Positions 51,584-61,159 of a stretch of DNA of 64,000 bases are shown here, in pieces (within the stretch, counting starts at the first letter, position 1; each line of letters begins with the position of its first letter). The stretch covers positions 1-64,000 of the forward strand of contig DJMA01000024.1 of NCBI GenBank assembly GCA_002436415.1, in the 5' to 3' direction. Under the pieces are notes generated by a model, which ran no database searches, was not told the DNA's origin, and worked only from the letters and a program-made list of their open reading frames with translations. The translations under genes and the position numbers were made by a program. This DNA comes from Bdellovibrionaceae bacterium UBA6502 (GTDB taxonomy: Bacteria; Bdellovibrionota; Bdellovibrionia; Bdellovibrionales; UBA840).

Positions 51584-53077
51584 ATGTGTGGTGTAATCGG
51601 TATCGTCGGATCAGCAGCAGCTGCCGAAGAAGCTTACCAAGCCCTTCTCCTCATGCAACATCGAGGACAAGACTCTGCTGGGATTTTAACAAACGACTCA
51701 TACGACAACAGCATACATATGCACAGAGGCTCAGGCCTTGTAGATCAAGTCTTTGATGCACAAAAACTCAATCAGTTGCGAGGACAAATTGCCATTGGCC
51801 ACACTAGGTACTCAACCATTGGCGATATCAAAGAAGGAGACATTCAACCTTCGACAATCAATTTTCCCTTCGGTATTTCCCTAGCACATAATGGTAATGT
51901 GGTGAATGTAGATGAAATTCGTGAATACTTGAAAGAAAAAAGAAAAAGATTTATTTTTTCAAACAATGATTCTGAGGTAATGATCAACCTAATTGCCGAC
52001 GAACTAGTAACGCAAGGATTTGAAAACTTTTGCTTTGAGCATTTGAAAGTCGCTATAAAAAGCCTTTTTACAAAAAGCAAAGGGGCATACTCCGTCATTG
52101 GCTCTTTGAGCGGCAAAGGCTTCTTTGCATTTCGTGACCCAAGAGGCATACGCCCGCTTGTAATGGGAAAAAGAAAATACAACACTAATCAACAGGCTCC
52201 TGAAAGGGAGTCTTTTTGTTTTTCCAGCGAATCTAATACCATTAACTATTTGGAATATGAATTTCTCAGAGACTTAGATCCTGGTGAACTGATTTATATC
52301 GACCAGGATGGAAACTTTTTTAATGCAATTCTTGAAACACAAGAAATGAAAAACTGCATGTTTGAATGGATTTATTTTGCCAATCCAGAGTCCACCTTAA
52401 GTGGAAAAAATGTTTATAGTGCACGAATTGGCTTGGGAAAACTACTAGCAAAGAACCTAAAACAGGCCATTGATAAAAAGGAAGTGGAAGTTGATGTTAT
52501 CGTTCCTATTCCCGAAAGTTCTCGAGTAAGTGCAATCGCTCTTTCTGAAGAAAGTGGAATACCTTATCGCGAACTACTAATCAAAAACAGATACATCCAA
52601 AGAAGCTTTATACTTAACAGTCAAAAATCAAGAGAAAAAGCCGTACGCAGAAAGTTAAGCCCAGTTAAAGAAGAAATTTTTGGTAAACATGTATTGCTTG
52701 TAGATGATTCCATTGTTCGAGGAACTACATCAAAACACATCATTGAAATGATAAGAAAGTGTGGAGCAAAATCTGTAAGCATCGCTTCTACCTGTCCACC
52801 TATATTACATCCCTGCTTTTATGGCATAGACTTTCCCTACGAAAAAGACCTTATAGCCTTTGGAAAAAGCATGAAAGAAATCCGTCTTGCAATCCAGGCA
52901 GATAGAATCTTTTATCTCCAATACGAACAACTTTTTGAAGCTCTTGAAAGTAAGAATATATGCACCGCCTGTTTGGATGGCGAATATCCAGTGAGCATCC
53001 AAGGCGCTACAAAGTTTTTAAAAAATCGTGAAAAAATAAGTTTAAAGAATGAGGCGAATACCAATGAAAACGCGTAA
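51584..53077 (+). CDS. purF: Amidophosphoribosyltransferase (PurF), Fe-S ligand type
   Basis: A 497-residue first enzyme of purine synthesis (PRPP to phosphoribosylamine). The glutaminase nucleophile is C2 right after the start (MCGVIGIVG), so there is no propeptide. The PRPP loop is LLVDDSIVRGTT near 371-382. Four Cys in the positions of the Bacillus-type [4Fe-4S] ligands are visible: C258 (NCMFEWIYF), C411 (HPCFYGID), C460 and C463 (CTACLDGEYP). It leads the operon purF-purCD-purN-purSL-purQ-purH-purM and overlaps purCD by 14 bp. Confidence 0.95.
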   Translation: MCGVIGIVGSAAAAEEAYQALLLMQHRGQDSAGILTNDSYDNSIHMHRGSGLVDQVFDAQKLNQLRGQIAIGHTRYSTIGDIKEGDIQPSTINFPFGISLAHNGNVVNVDEIREYLKEKRKRFIFSNNDSEVMINLIADELVTQGFENFCFEHLKVAIKSLFTKSKGAYSVIGSLSGKGFFAFRDPRGIRPLVMGKRKYNTNQQAPERESFCFSSESNTINYLEYEFLRDLDPGELIYIDQDGNFFNAILETQEMKNCMFEWIYFANPESTLSGKNVYSARIGLGKLLAKNLKQAIDKKEVEVDVIVPIPESSRVSAIALSEESGIPYRELLIKNRYIQRSFILNSQKSREKAVRRKLSPVKEEIFGKHVLLVDDSIVRGTTSKHIIEMIRKCGAKSVSIASTCPPILHPCFYGIDFPYEKDLIAFGKSMKEIRLAIQADRIFYLQYEQLFEALESKNICTACLDGEYPVSIQGATKFLKNREKISLKNEANTNENA

Positions 53078-55259
53078 AGCTTCGGTGAAAAATTTGTATT
53101 TTTATGCCGATAAAATTGAATTTGAATTTTCTGATCGCTATTCAATATTTGACTGGGGGGAAATGCCAGATCAAATCCCTGGTAAAGGTCAATGTCTTTT
53201 AAATATTGCCAAACACTTTGACCACTTACTCAACGATAACTCTTTTAAAACGGCTACACTTGGTTTTGATAGTCAAAAAATGAGCCAAAGATTATTTCCA
53301 GCATTTCCACCAAAGATTGAAGCTAAAACTTTTACTTACAAAAAATTAGATCCCAAGAACAGTAGTTATCTAGTGCCTCTAGAAGTTATTTTTCGATTTG
53401 CTCTCCCAGAAGGAAGCTCATTACTAAAAAGAAAACCAGAATTAAAAGAAAGCTGCATTAATGGTATTTTTCTTCCTGAATGTTATATTGAATTTAGCAC
53501 CAAACTTGAGCCTAGCGACCGCTACCTTAGCGAGCATGAAGCACAGCAAATTAGCTCTCTTGACTCGACTAACTTTAGCATCCTGAAAGAAAAAACCTTA
53601 GGAGCGGCAAAACTACTACAAAAACATCTTAGCGAAAAAAACCTAGAACTATACGACGGGAAATTTGAATTTGCCTGGGACCATAAAAAACAAGAACTAA
53701 TTTTTATTGATAGTATTGGCATTGATGAACTTAGAATCAATGCAAAAGGACTAAAACTATCGAAAGAGTATTTAAGATCCTTTTATCGGAATACAAAATG
53801 GTTCGATGACCTAAGCAAAGAAAAGCAGCAATCTACGAATTGGAAAGAAAAAATGTTGGCAGAAAACAACCGCCCGCAGAATCTATCCCCTGAATTAATA
53901 GCGGCAGGAGTTAAACTCTATCAACTTGCAGAAGCAAGTATAAAAAATGAATTAGATAGCTCTAAAGTGAATGAGCTTTTATACTTTCAAAAATCTAGAA
54001 AGGTTTTTGTTTTAGGAGATGGCGGCAGAGAACATGCAATTATCAAAAGCCTAAACAACTCCCCTCTAACTAGCCAAATTTATTTAAATACTAAAAAGCA
54101 ACTAGACTACCCTGAGCACAAATTACGTAAAGTCTATTATTCGAATAAAGAAGAATGCTTGGAGTTCTTGAAACAAGAACAAATTGATCTAGTGGTAATC
54201 GGGCCAGAGGCATATTTAGAACAAGCTTATTCTGATTATTTCAGACAAAACTCTTTTCCTGTTTTCGGTCCGTCACAAAAGGCAAGCCAAATTGAAAGTT
54301 CAAAAGACTTTTCTAAAAAAATCATGTTAGAAGCCAATATACCTACAGCTGAAGCTAAAGATTTTGAGTCGGCTGAACAGGCTATTCAATATATTCAAGA
54401 AACACCTACAGAAAAAATGGTAGTTAAGGCTGATGGCCTCGCCGCAGGAAAAGGGGTTTTTGTTTGTGATAATAAAACCCAGGCCTTAGAAGCTGTAAAC
54501 CTATTGATGCTCGAAAAAAGCATTCCTGGCGGAGAGAAGATATTAATCGAAGAAAGAATGTATGGGCCAGAGTTTTCAGCCTTTGCTTTATTTGACAAAG
54601 AAAGCTTTAAGTTTTTAGGAACCGCCTGTGATTATAAGAGAATTTTTGACGGCAACAAAGGTCCTAACACTGGCGGAATGGGAACATACAGCCCCTCAGA
54701 TTGGCTAAGCGAAGAAGACATAGAGTTTACTAAAAATAAAATTTTCTCACCGCTTTTAAATTATTTTAAAAAGCATAAGCTTGATTATATTGGTGTGGTT
54801 TTCGCTGGTCTTATGAAAACAAAATCCGGAATACGAGTGATTGAGTACAATGCACGCTTTGGAGACCCTGAAACACAGAGCCTCTTACCAAGAATAGAAA
54901 ACGATTTTTTCTACCTACTAGATCATTGTGCAAATTCTAAGTTAAATAAAGTAAATGAAATATCTGAAAAAAATCAAACTTGTCTTCACCTCGTATTTGC
55001 ATCAGGTGGATATCCTGGAATCGACGGCAAAGCTTTATCCCTTGGTAACGAAATCTCCATTTCAGAAAACCTTAAAAGCCAGGACTGTTATTTTGCAGGC
55101 TTAGACCTAAAAGACGGTAAGTTAGTTAACACAGGTGGTAGAGTTTTAGGAATTAGTCAGATGGCCAAAACTCGAAAAGAGGCAAAAGAAAAAGTCTATG
55201 CTTTAGCAAAAAATATAGAGTTTAAAGATATGCAAATCAGGAGCGACATTGGTGAATAG
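53064..55259 (+). CDS. purCD: Bifunctional SAICAR synthetase / GAR synthetase fusion (PurC-PurD)
   Basis: A 731-residue fusion of two purine enzymes in one uninterrupted frame. Residues 1 to about 300 are PurC: VKNLYFYADKIEFEFSDRYS, IFDWGEMPDQIPGKG, and the late FEFAWDHKKQELIFIDSIG. Residues about 313-731 are PurD: start KVFVLGDGGREHAI, ATP-grasp MVVKADGLAAGKGVF, NTGGMGTYSPSDW, EYNARFGDPETQ. PurC makes SAICAR from CAIR and aspartate; PurD makes GAR from phosphoribosylamine and glycine, so the two are not consecutive steps. The ATG at 53064 has GAGG upstream and overlaps the purF end. Confidence 0.93.
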   Translation: MKTRKASVKNLYFYADKIEFEFSDRYSIFDWGEMPDQIPGKGQCLLNIAKHFDHLLNDNSFKTATLGFDSQKMSQRLFPAFPPKIEAKTFTYKKLDPKNSSYLVPLEVIFRFALPEGSSLLKRKPELKESCINGIFLPECYIEFSTKLEPSDRYLSEHEAQQISSLDSTNFSILKEKTLGAAKLLQKHLSEKNLELYDGKFEFAWDHKKQELIFIDSIGIDELRINAKGLKLSKEYLRSFYRNTKWFDDLSKEKQQSTNWKEKMLAENNRPQNLSPELIAAGVKLYQLAEASIKNELDSSKVNELLYFQKSRKVFVLGDGGREHAIIKSLNNSPLTSQIYLNTKKQLDYPEHKLRKVYYSNKEECLEFLKQEQIDLVVIGPEAYLEQAYSDYFRQNSFPVFGPSQKASQIESSKDFSKKIMLEANIPTAEAKDFESAEQAIQYIQETPTEKMVVKADGLAAGKGVFVCDNKTQALEAVNLLMLEKSIPGGEKILIEERMYGPEFSAFALFDKESFKFLGTACDYKRIFDGNKGPNTGGMGTYSPSDWLSEEDIEFTKNKIFSPLLNYFKKHKLDYIGVVFAGLMKTKSGIRVIEYNARFGDPETQSLLPRIENDFFYLLDHCANSKLNKVNEISEKNQTCLHLVFASGGYPGIDGKALSLGNEISISENLKSQDCYFAGLDLKDGKLVNTGGRVLGISQMAKTRKEAKEKVYALAKNIEFKDMQIRSDIGE

Positions 55260-55863
55260 CTGCAAATATTTGATCTTGGCCTCTGGAACAGGGAGCAATG
55301 CAGAAGCATTGATGAAAACGGCGAAAGAAAACAATATTAACGTCTGTGGCCTTTTTTCAGACAAAAGCAATGCCGAAGTTTTAACGAAAGCAAAAAAATA
55401 TGAAGTTAAAACTTTCACCACAGAAGAAAAAGACAATAAAGATGAGATTTTTTTTAAACTATCTCAGGTAATAGAAGAATTAAAACCAGATTGGCTATTA
55501 CTAGCCGGTTTTATGAGAATATTGCCAACTAAGATTTTGCAAAGATTTTTCGACGAAGAACTACAGCAGTACCGAGTAATTAACATTCACCCTAGCCTAC
55601 TACCTAAATATCCGGGCCTAGGTGGATACAGGCAGGCTTATGAAAATGGAGATACATCCACAGGCTTAAGCATCCACTTTGTGGACGAAGGATTAGACAC
55701 TGGCAAACTGATTTTACAAAAAAGTTTTTCCATTGCTGAGTCTAAAAACTTAGAAGAAGTGATTGAAAAAGGCAAAAGTTTTGAAAATAAATACTTTCCA
55801 GAAATTTTATTAAAAATACATAACGGAAACAAAAAGGACTTACTCAATGAACTATCGTTTTGA
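55252..55863 (+). CDS. purN: Phosphoribosylglycinamide formyltransferase (PurN)
   Basis: A 203-residue folate-dependent GAR transformylase. LASGTGSNAEALM is the N-terminal loop; the catalytic INIHPSLLPKYPGL and HFVDEGLDTGKLI segments (HPSLLP, Asp of DEGLDTG) are intact. The GTG at 55252 is favoured, with GGAG 8 bp upstream; the TTG one codon earlier is possible. It overlaps the purCD stop and is overlapped by purSL by 17 bp, so translation is tightly coupled. Confidence 0.93.
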   Translation: MNSCKYLILASGTGSNAEALMKTAKENNINVCGLFSDKSNAEVLTKAKKYEVKTFTTEEKDNKDEIFFKLSQVIEELKPDWLLLAGFMRILPTKILQRFFDEELQQYRVINIHPSLLPKYPGLGGYRQAYENGDTSTGLSIHFVDEGLDTGKLILQKSFSIAESKNLEEVIEKGKSFENKYFPEILLKIHNGNKKDLLNELSF

Positions 55864-58858
55864 AGTAGTTAGTAAAGAAAAATACAAAAGAGAAAAACTT
55901 AAAAAATCAATGCAGAAAGACTTTCCAAAACTTATGCTACAGTCAGTCTTAGAGGGGAAAATCTTTAACATAGAATCTTCTCAAGAACTTTCTCAAAAAG
56001 AGCTTTATGAACTTAAAAACGAAATCCTTCACGACCCAGTAACTGAATATATCTATGGCTACCAAGAAGAATCTAGCTTACAAGACACTGGCTACTACTG
56101 CGAGATACTACTACGCCCAGGTGTTACAGACAATAGCGGTGCTGGTCTCAAGGAGGCATTGAAAATCTTAAAACCAAATTGTGAGTTTGAAGTCTCTAGC
56201 GGAAAACTTTTTCATATCCATAGTCAAGATGAGATTAGTTCAGAAGAATGCCTTGAGTTTATGAATGAATATTTTGGCAATTCACTTTTACATATCATCA
56301 ATGCCTACCCTGCAAAACAATACCTAGAAAAAAGACCCAGCCTCTACCATATGCCTAAAGTAGAAAAACAAAGGCCTGAAACAAAATTCTATAATCTAAA
56401 TGAAAGCGACAGCAAACTTTTAGAATGGTCTAAGGAAAATTGCTGGGCATTGGATTTAACCGAGCTAAAATGCATACAAACGTATTTCAATAAAACTAAG
56501 GTGCTAGAACAAAGAAAAGAAAAATCTCTTGGTCAAAACTTAAGTGATGTTGAAATGGAAATTTTGGCGCAAACTTGGAGCGAGCACTGTAAACACAAAA
56601 TTTTTTCCGCCAATATTGAATACTCTGAAACTGACACCGGAGTTTTTAAAAAGTTATCCAATTTAAAAGTAAATGGTCTATTTCCTGATTTTATTCGTTC
56701 CACTACTGAGGAATTAGAAAAATCTGGCGAAGCGAATTACCTAGTCTCAGTTTTTAGTGATAATGCTGGAATAGTCCGTTACGACGAAAAAATGGATGTT
56801 TGCGTAAAGGTAGAAACACATAACTCCCCTTCGGCCCTTGATCCCTATGGTGGCGCTCTAACTGGAATATTAGGCGTTAACAGAGACATTCTTGGAACTG
56901 GGATCGGCGCAAAGCCAATTGCAAATATGGATGTGTTCTGTTTTGCAGATAAGACTTTAGCAGATAGAGTTGGTCTACCTGATCGTATTTTACATCCATC
57001 CAGAGTTTTAGAAGGGGTTCACCTTGGCGTTGAGGATGGCGGAAACAAAAGCGGTATTCCAACTATAAACGGTAGCATTCATTTTGATGATTCTTACGCG
57101 GGAAAGCCTTTGGTCTACGTAGGTACAATTGGCGCCTTACCTCCAAGCACCGAACACTATCCTCAAACCCATTTAAAAAACCAAAAAGCTGGTGACTACA
57201 TCGTAGTAGCTGGCGGTAGAGTTGGTTCTGATGGAATCCACGGCGCGACTTTTAGCAGTCTTGCATTAGATGAAAACGCACCTGCAACCGCCGTACAAAT
57301 TGGTGATCCTTTTACTCAAAAAAAATTATCAGACTTTTTATTAGAAGCTAGAAACCAAGGACTATATAGCTCATTAACTGATAATGGCGCTGGAGGAATA
57401 AGTTCTAGTGTTGGCGAAATGGCCGAATTAACTGGTGGTGCTAGAATCCAACTCGAAAAAGTTCCATTAAAATATGCAGGACTAGCGAGTTTTGAAATTA
57501 TGATTTCGGAAAGCCAAGAAAGAATGAGTTTTAGCGTAGCGCCGCAAAAACTAGAGAGCTTCTTAGAACTCGCTAAAAACTTTGAGGTGGAGGCCTTTGA
57601 AATAGGAAACTTTACCGATACTGGTTTTTTAGAGGTAAGTCATGACGGAGAGTGCTTGGCATATTTAGATTTAGAATTCATGCACAAGGGGCTTCCAAAA
57701 AAGAATTTGAAAGCTACTTTTTCGGTAAAAGAAAATCCTTTCAAAGCCTGGCATGGAAAAGATTTTCGAAAAAAACTTCCTAAAAACACAAAAGACTTAT
57801 TTATGGAAGTCTTATCTCTACCCAACATCGCTTCAAAAGAAAATTTGGTTAGAAACTATGATCACGAAGTTGGAGCAGCAAGCTACGGAAAACCCTTTGT
57901 TGGTAAAAACTCAGATGGTCCTAGTGATGCAGGTGTAATTGATATGTCTGCTCATGGTGGCTCTGATAATAGTTTACTCGCAGTTAGTAATGGCTCTCAA
58001 AATCTTTTTGCTAAAGAAGACGCCTATTTTGCCGCCATCGCTAGTGTTGACGAATGCGTCAGAAATTTGGTAGCAAGCGGAGCAGACCCAGAAAAGCTAT
58101 CCATTTTAGATAACTATTGCTGGCCTGATCCTATTCCATCAGAAACAAATCCAGATGCAGAACATAAAATGGCCCAGCTCGTGAGAAGTTGCTACGCTTT
58201 AAAAGAAATTGCTATACAATACAAAGCACCTTTGATCAGCGGAAAAGACTCAATGAAAAATGATTTTATCGGCAAACATGAAGGAAAAAACATAAAAATT
58301 TCGGTGAGCCCAAGTTTGTTAGTAACAGGTGTTGCCCCATTAAAAGAAGAACACTTCACCACAACAAACTTTAAAAATCATGGTGATACAATTTATTTAA
58401 TTGGCAATAAATTATCCAATGAACTTTATGCCGGGGAATTTACTAGAAACTTTTTAATCGACCTAGATGAAAGTATTTTTCCTAAATATGATCTAGAAGA
58501 AAATTATAAACTCTATGAAGATATCCACAAATATTGTGGAAAACTCAAGTTTTCAAGTTTGCATGATATTTCAGAAGGTGGCCTATTCAGCGCCCTTTCT
58601 GAATCTTGTTTTGGTGGAAAGCTAGGAGCGAAGTTGCTTGTATCTAGTAAAAACTTAAGCCTACTTTTTAATGAAGGTTTAGCTAGGTTTATTGCTAGTA
58701 TTCCGCAGAAAGATGAAGCTAATTTCGAAAATGCGTTTTCAGAACACAGTTTTACAAAACTCGGATCCGTATCTGAACATTACACCCTTGAATTTAATGA
58801 TGAATTAATCAGTTTAAAAGACTTAGAAAAAGCCTGGAAGGAATCTGTAAATGCATAA
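55847..58858 (+). CDS. purL: FGAM synthase with N-terminal PurS-like modules (PurSL)
   Basis: A 1003-residue FGAM synthase subunit. Residues about 1-155 form two tandem PurS-like modules (YRFEVVSKEKYKREKLKK... and YYCEILLRPGVTDNSGAG...), each about 75 residues. The PurL catalytic part follows: TWSEHCKHKIF near 242, SPSALDPYGGALTG, AGGRVGSDGIHGATFSS and AHGGSDNSLLAVSNG. No glutaminase domain is fused; it is encoded separately by purQ, overlapping by 8 bp. The architecture is intermediate between the small PurS+PurL+PurQ complex and the large single-chain PurL. Confidence 0.9.
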   Translation: MNYRFEVVSKEKYKREKLKKSMQKDFPKLMLQSVLEGKIFNIESSQELSQKELYELKNEILHDPVTEYIYGYQEESSLQDTGYYCEILLRPGVTDNSGAGLKEALKILKPNCEFEVSSGKLFHIHSQDEISSEECLEFMNEYFGNSLLHIINAYPAKQYLEKRPSLYHMPKVEKQRPETKFYNLNESDSKLLEWSKENCWALDLTELKCIQTYFNKTKVLEQRKEKSLGQNLSDVEMEILAQTWSEHCKHKIFSANIEYSETDTGVFKKLSNLKVNGLFPDFIRSTTEELEKSGEANYLVSVFSDNAGIVRYDEKMDVCVKVETHNSPSALDPYGGALTGILGVNRDILGTGIGAKPIANMDVFCFADKTLADRVGLPDRILHPSRVLEGVHLGVEDGGNKSGIPTINGSIHFDDSYAGKPLVYVGTIGALPPSTEHYPQTHLKNQKAGDYIVVAGGRVGSDGIHGATFSSLALDENAPATAVQIGDPFTQKKLSDFLLEARNQGLYSSLTDNGAGGISSSVGEMAELTGGARIQLEKVPLKYAGLASFEIMISESQERMSFSVAPQKLESFLELAKNFEVEAFEIGNFTDTGFLEVSHDGECLAYLDLEFMHKGLPKKNLKATFSVKENPFKAWHGKDFRKKLPKNTKDLFMEVLSLPNIASKENLVRNYDHEVGAASYGKPFVGKNSDGPSDAGVIDMSAHGGSDNSLLAVSNGSQNLFAKEDAYFAAIASVDECVRNLVASGADPEKLSILDNYCWPDPIPSETNPDAEHKMAQLVRSCYALKEIAIQYKAPLISGKDSMKNDFIGKHEGKNIKISVSPSLLVTGVAPLKEEHFTTTNFKNHGDTIYLIGNKLSNELYAGEFTRNFLIDLDESIFPKYDLEENYKLYEDIHKYCGKLKFSSLHDISEGGLFSALSESCFGGKLGAKLLVSSKNLSLLFNEGLARFIASIPQKDEANFENAFSEHSFTKLGSVSEHYTLEFNDELISLKDLEKAWKESVNA

Positions 58859-59576
58859 TCCAAAAGTACTTATTTTTTCAGGCAATGGTATTAACTGTGA
58901 AAAAGAATCTGCTCAGGCTTTTTTAAATCTTGGGGCTAAAGTAGATTTTGTTCGTTTGAAAGAATTAGAAAATGAACCACAGATGATTTTAAATTATAAT
59001 ATCTTAATGTTTCCAGGTGGGTTTTCCTTTGGGGATGAATTAGGTTCGGGGCAAATTTTTTCTTACCGTCTTAAAAAATCAATCAAAAATCATTTAAAAC
59101 AATACCTTGATAACAAAGGCTTAATCCTCGGAGTATGCAATGGTTTTCAAATCCTCAGCAAACTTGGGGTCTTCGGTGAAAACTTGGCACTGAGTCTAAG
59201 CTATAACCAATCAGGTCGCTTTATCAATCAATGGGTAAACTTAAAGGTTGAACCTGAAAATCGTTGTGTTTGGCTTAAAGACATTCAAGCCGAAATTGCA
59301 ATGCCAGCCAGGCATGGCGAGGGAAGGTTTGTGCTAGGAGAGGAGCAAAATTCACAATACCAAAAACTACTCTCTAATGGACAAATAGTTTTTAAATACG
59401 CTGAAAACATTAACGGTTCTGACTTTGACATAGCAGGTATATGTGACGAAACAGGACAAATACTTGGACTAATGCCACATCCAGAGGCCGCACTGAAACC
59501 TGGGATCAATCCCTTTAACAGCGAAAAGCTCTGCCAACAAATTTTTAAGAACGCCGTGGAATATTCAAGAGCATAA
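58851..59576 (+). CDS. purQ: FGAM synthase glutaminase subunit (PurQ)
   Basis: A 241-residue class I glutamine amidotransferase delivering ammonia to PurSL. The catalytic triad is visible: C96 in LGVCNGFQ, H210 and E212 in MPHPEAA. PGGFSFGDELGSGQ is the PurQ-specific segment. It overlaps purSL by 8 bp and lies 11 bp before purH. Confidence 0.94.
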   Translation: MHNPKVLIFSGNGINCEKESAQAFLNLGAKVDFVRLKELENEPQMILNYNILMFPGGFSFGDELGSGQIFSYRLKKSIKNHLKQYLDNKGLILGVCNGFQILSKLGVFGENLALSLSYNQSGRFINQWVNLKVEPENRCVWLKDIQAEIAMPARHGEGRFVLGEEQNSQYQKLLSNGQIVFKYAENINGSDFDIAGICDETGQILGLMPHPEAALKPGINPFNSEKLCQQIFKNAVEYSRA

Positions 59577-59587
59577 AAGGAAAACTC

Positions 59588-61150
59588 ATGAAAATAAAAA
59601 CTGCATTAATTAGTGTTAGCGACAAAAGCAATTTAGACTTGATTGCAGATTTCTGTAAAAGAAATGACATTCAAGTCATTTCTACAGGTGGTAGTTTTGC
59701 CAAACTAAAGGAGCTAGGTCTAGAGGCCACGCCTATTGAGCAAATCACCGGAAACCCTGAAAGCTTCGATGGTAGAATGAAAACCATAAGTTTCCAAATT
59801 GGTTCGGGAATATTATTTGATCGAGGATTAGAATCACACATTCAACAAGCTCAGGATCTTAAAATTACAGCAATTGATATGGTAGTTTGTAACCTCTACC
59901 CTTTTGAAGAAGTTGCGAAATCAAGCAATGATGAATCAAAAAGGATTCAAAACATAGACATCGGAGGCCCCACAATGATTCGTGCGGCCGCTAAAAACTT
60001 TGAACATGTTGCGGTTTTAAGTAACCCACTTCAATACCAAAGCTTCGTAGAAAACTACGAAAATTCAAAACTGGATCGAGAGTACCGAAAAGACTTGGCA
60101 ATAAGTGCATTTAAAATGACCGCCACTTACGATCAGTTTATCGTAGAGAGTTTCTTAGAAGAAAGTTCTGAGCATTTAACAAAGCCAGTACTAGGAGAAG
60201 AAAAAAACTTACGCTACGGTGAAAACTCTCATCAAAAAGCGCAATTTGTCCAACTGAAAAAACATCCTGAAAACAACCTCTTTAATATAGAACAGCTCCA
60301 TGGAAAAGAACTTTCTTTTAATAACTATTTAGATATGGATGCTGCTTGGAAATCTTCATGGGAAGTAAAACTATTAAATGATTTAGAGCACGCAGTTAGC
60401 GTAGTAAAACACAATAATCCTTGCGGCCTATCCGCTTCGGGCGATCAATTAGAAGCATTGAAACACGCATGGTTGGGCGATCCAGTTAGTGCTTTTGGCT
60501 CCATCATTGGTTTTACCTCTGAAGTTAATAAAAATTCAGCGGAGTTTTTAGCAGAAAAATTTGTTGAAGTGATCCTAGCGCCAAGCTTTTCCAAAGAAGC
60601 CTTTGAAATTTTAAGCCAGAAAAAAAATCTGAGATTAATTAAAACCAGTAGCAGAAACTTAAATGAAAAAGAAGCTGTATATCGTAGCATTTGTGGTGGA
60701 TTACTAGTCACAGAAGAGGACCAAAAGTATGACACCGAGTTTGTTGTCAAAACCAAGAAAAGCCTTCCGGAAGAAATGAAAAGCTTAAGGAGTTTTGCCA
60801 GCACCTGTGGAAAATATTTAAAATCCAACGGCATTTGCTTAGTGCAAAAAACAGAAAATAACACCTTATGGATGGTCGCCGCAGGCATGGGACAACCAAA
60901 CCGATTGGAGGCTTTGGAAAGATTGGTAGTTCCAAGGTTTAACGACAAAGAAAACTTAAACATGAATGATTCGCTACTATACAGCGATGCATTTTTCCCT
61001 TTTAAGGACAGTATCGAAATTGCAAACTCCGTTGGCGTAAAATACATTATTCAGCCAGGAGGAAGTATCCGTGATGAGGAAGTCATAGAGGCTTGTGATC
61101 AGTTCGGCATCGCAATGGAATTTACCGGTACAAGACACTTTAGACACTAA
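59588..61150 (+). CDS. purH: Bifunctional AICAR transformylase / IMP cyclohydrolase (PurH)
   Basis: A 520-residue enzyme catalysing the last two steps to IMP. The N-terminal cyclohydrolase domain (MGS-like fold) begins ALISVSDKSNLDLIADFC and contains TGNPESFDGRMKT; the transformylase domain carries the catalytic KHNNPCGLSASG. The C-terminal IQPGGSIRDEEVIEACDQFG is standard. GGAAAA precedes the ATG. Located between purQ and purM. Confidence 0.95.
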   Translation: MKIKTALISVSDKSNLDLIADFCKRNDIQVISTGGSFAKLKELGLEATPIEQITGNPESFDGRMKTISFQIGSGILFDRGLESHIQQAQDLKITAIDMVVCNLYPFEEVAKSSNDESKRIQNIDIGGPTMIRAAAKNFEHVAVLSNPLQYQSFVENYENSKLDREYRKDLAISAFKMTATYDQFIVESFLEESSEHLTKPVLGEEKNLRYGENSHQKAQFVQLKKHPENNLFNIEQLHGKELSFNNYLDMDAAWKSSWEVKLLNDLEHAVSVVKHNNPCGLSASGDQLEALKHAWLGDPVSAFGSIIGFTSEVNKNSAEFLAEKFVEVILAPSFSKEAFEILSQKKNLRLIKTSSRNLNEKEAVYRSICGGLLVTEEDQKYDTEFVVKTKKSLPEEMKSLRSFASTCGKYLKSNGICLVQKTENNTLWMVAAGMGQPNRLEALERLVVPRFNDKENLNMNDSLLYSDAFFPFKDSIEIANSVGVKYIIQPGGSIRDEEVIEACDQFGIAMEFTGTRHFRH

Positions 61151-61159
61151 GGATTGAAA

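Noticed and set aside
53049..53063. Upstream ATG as the start of purCD
   Set aside because: The ATG at 53064 is preceded by GAGG and begins the family-typical N-terminus.
60445..61047. 200-codon open frame antisense to purH
   Set aside because: It lies wholly inside a clear purH frame and has no ribosome site or recognisable domain; long shadow frames are common here.
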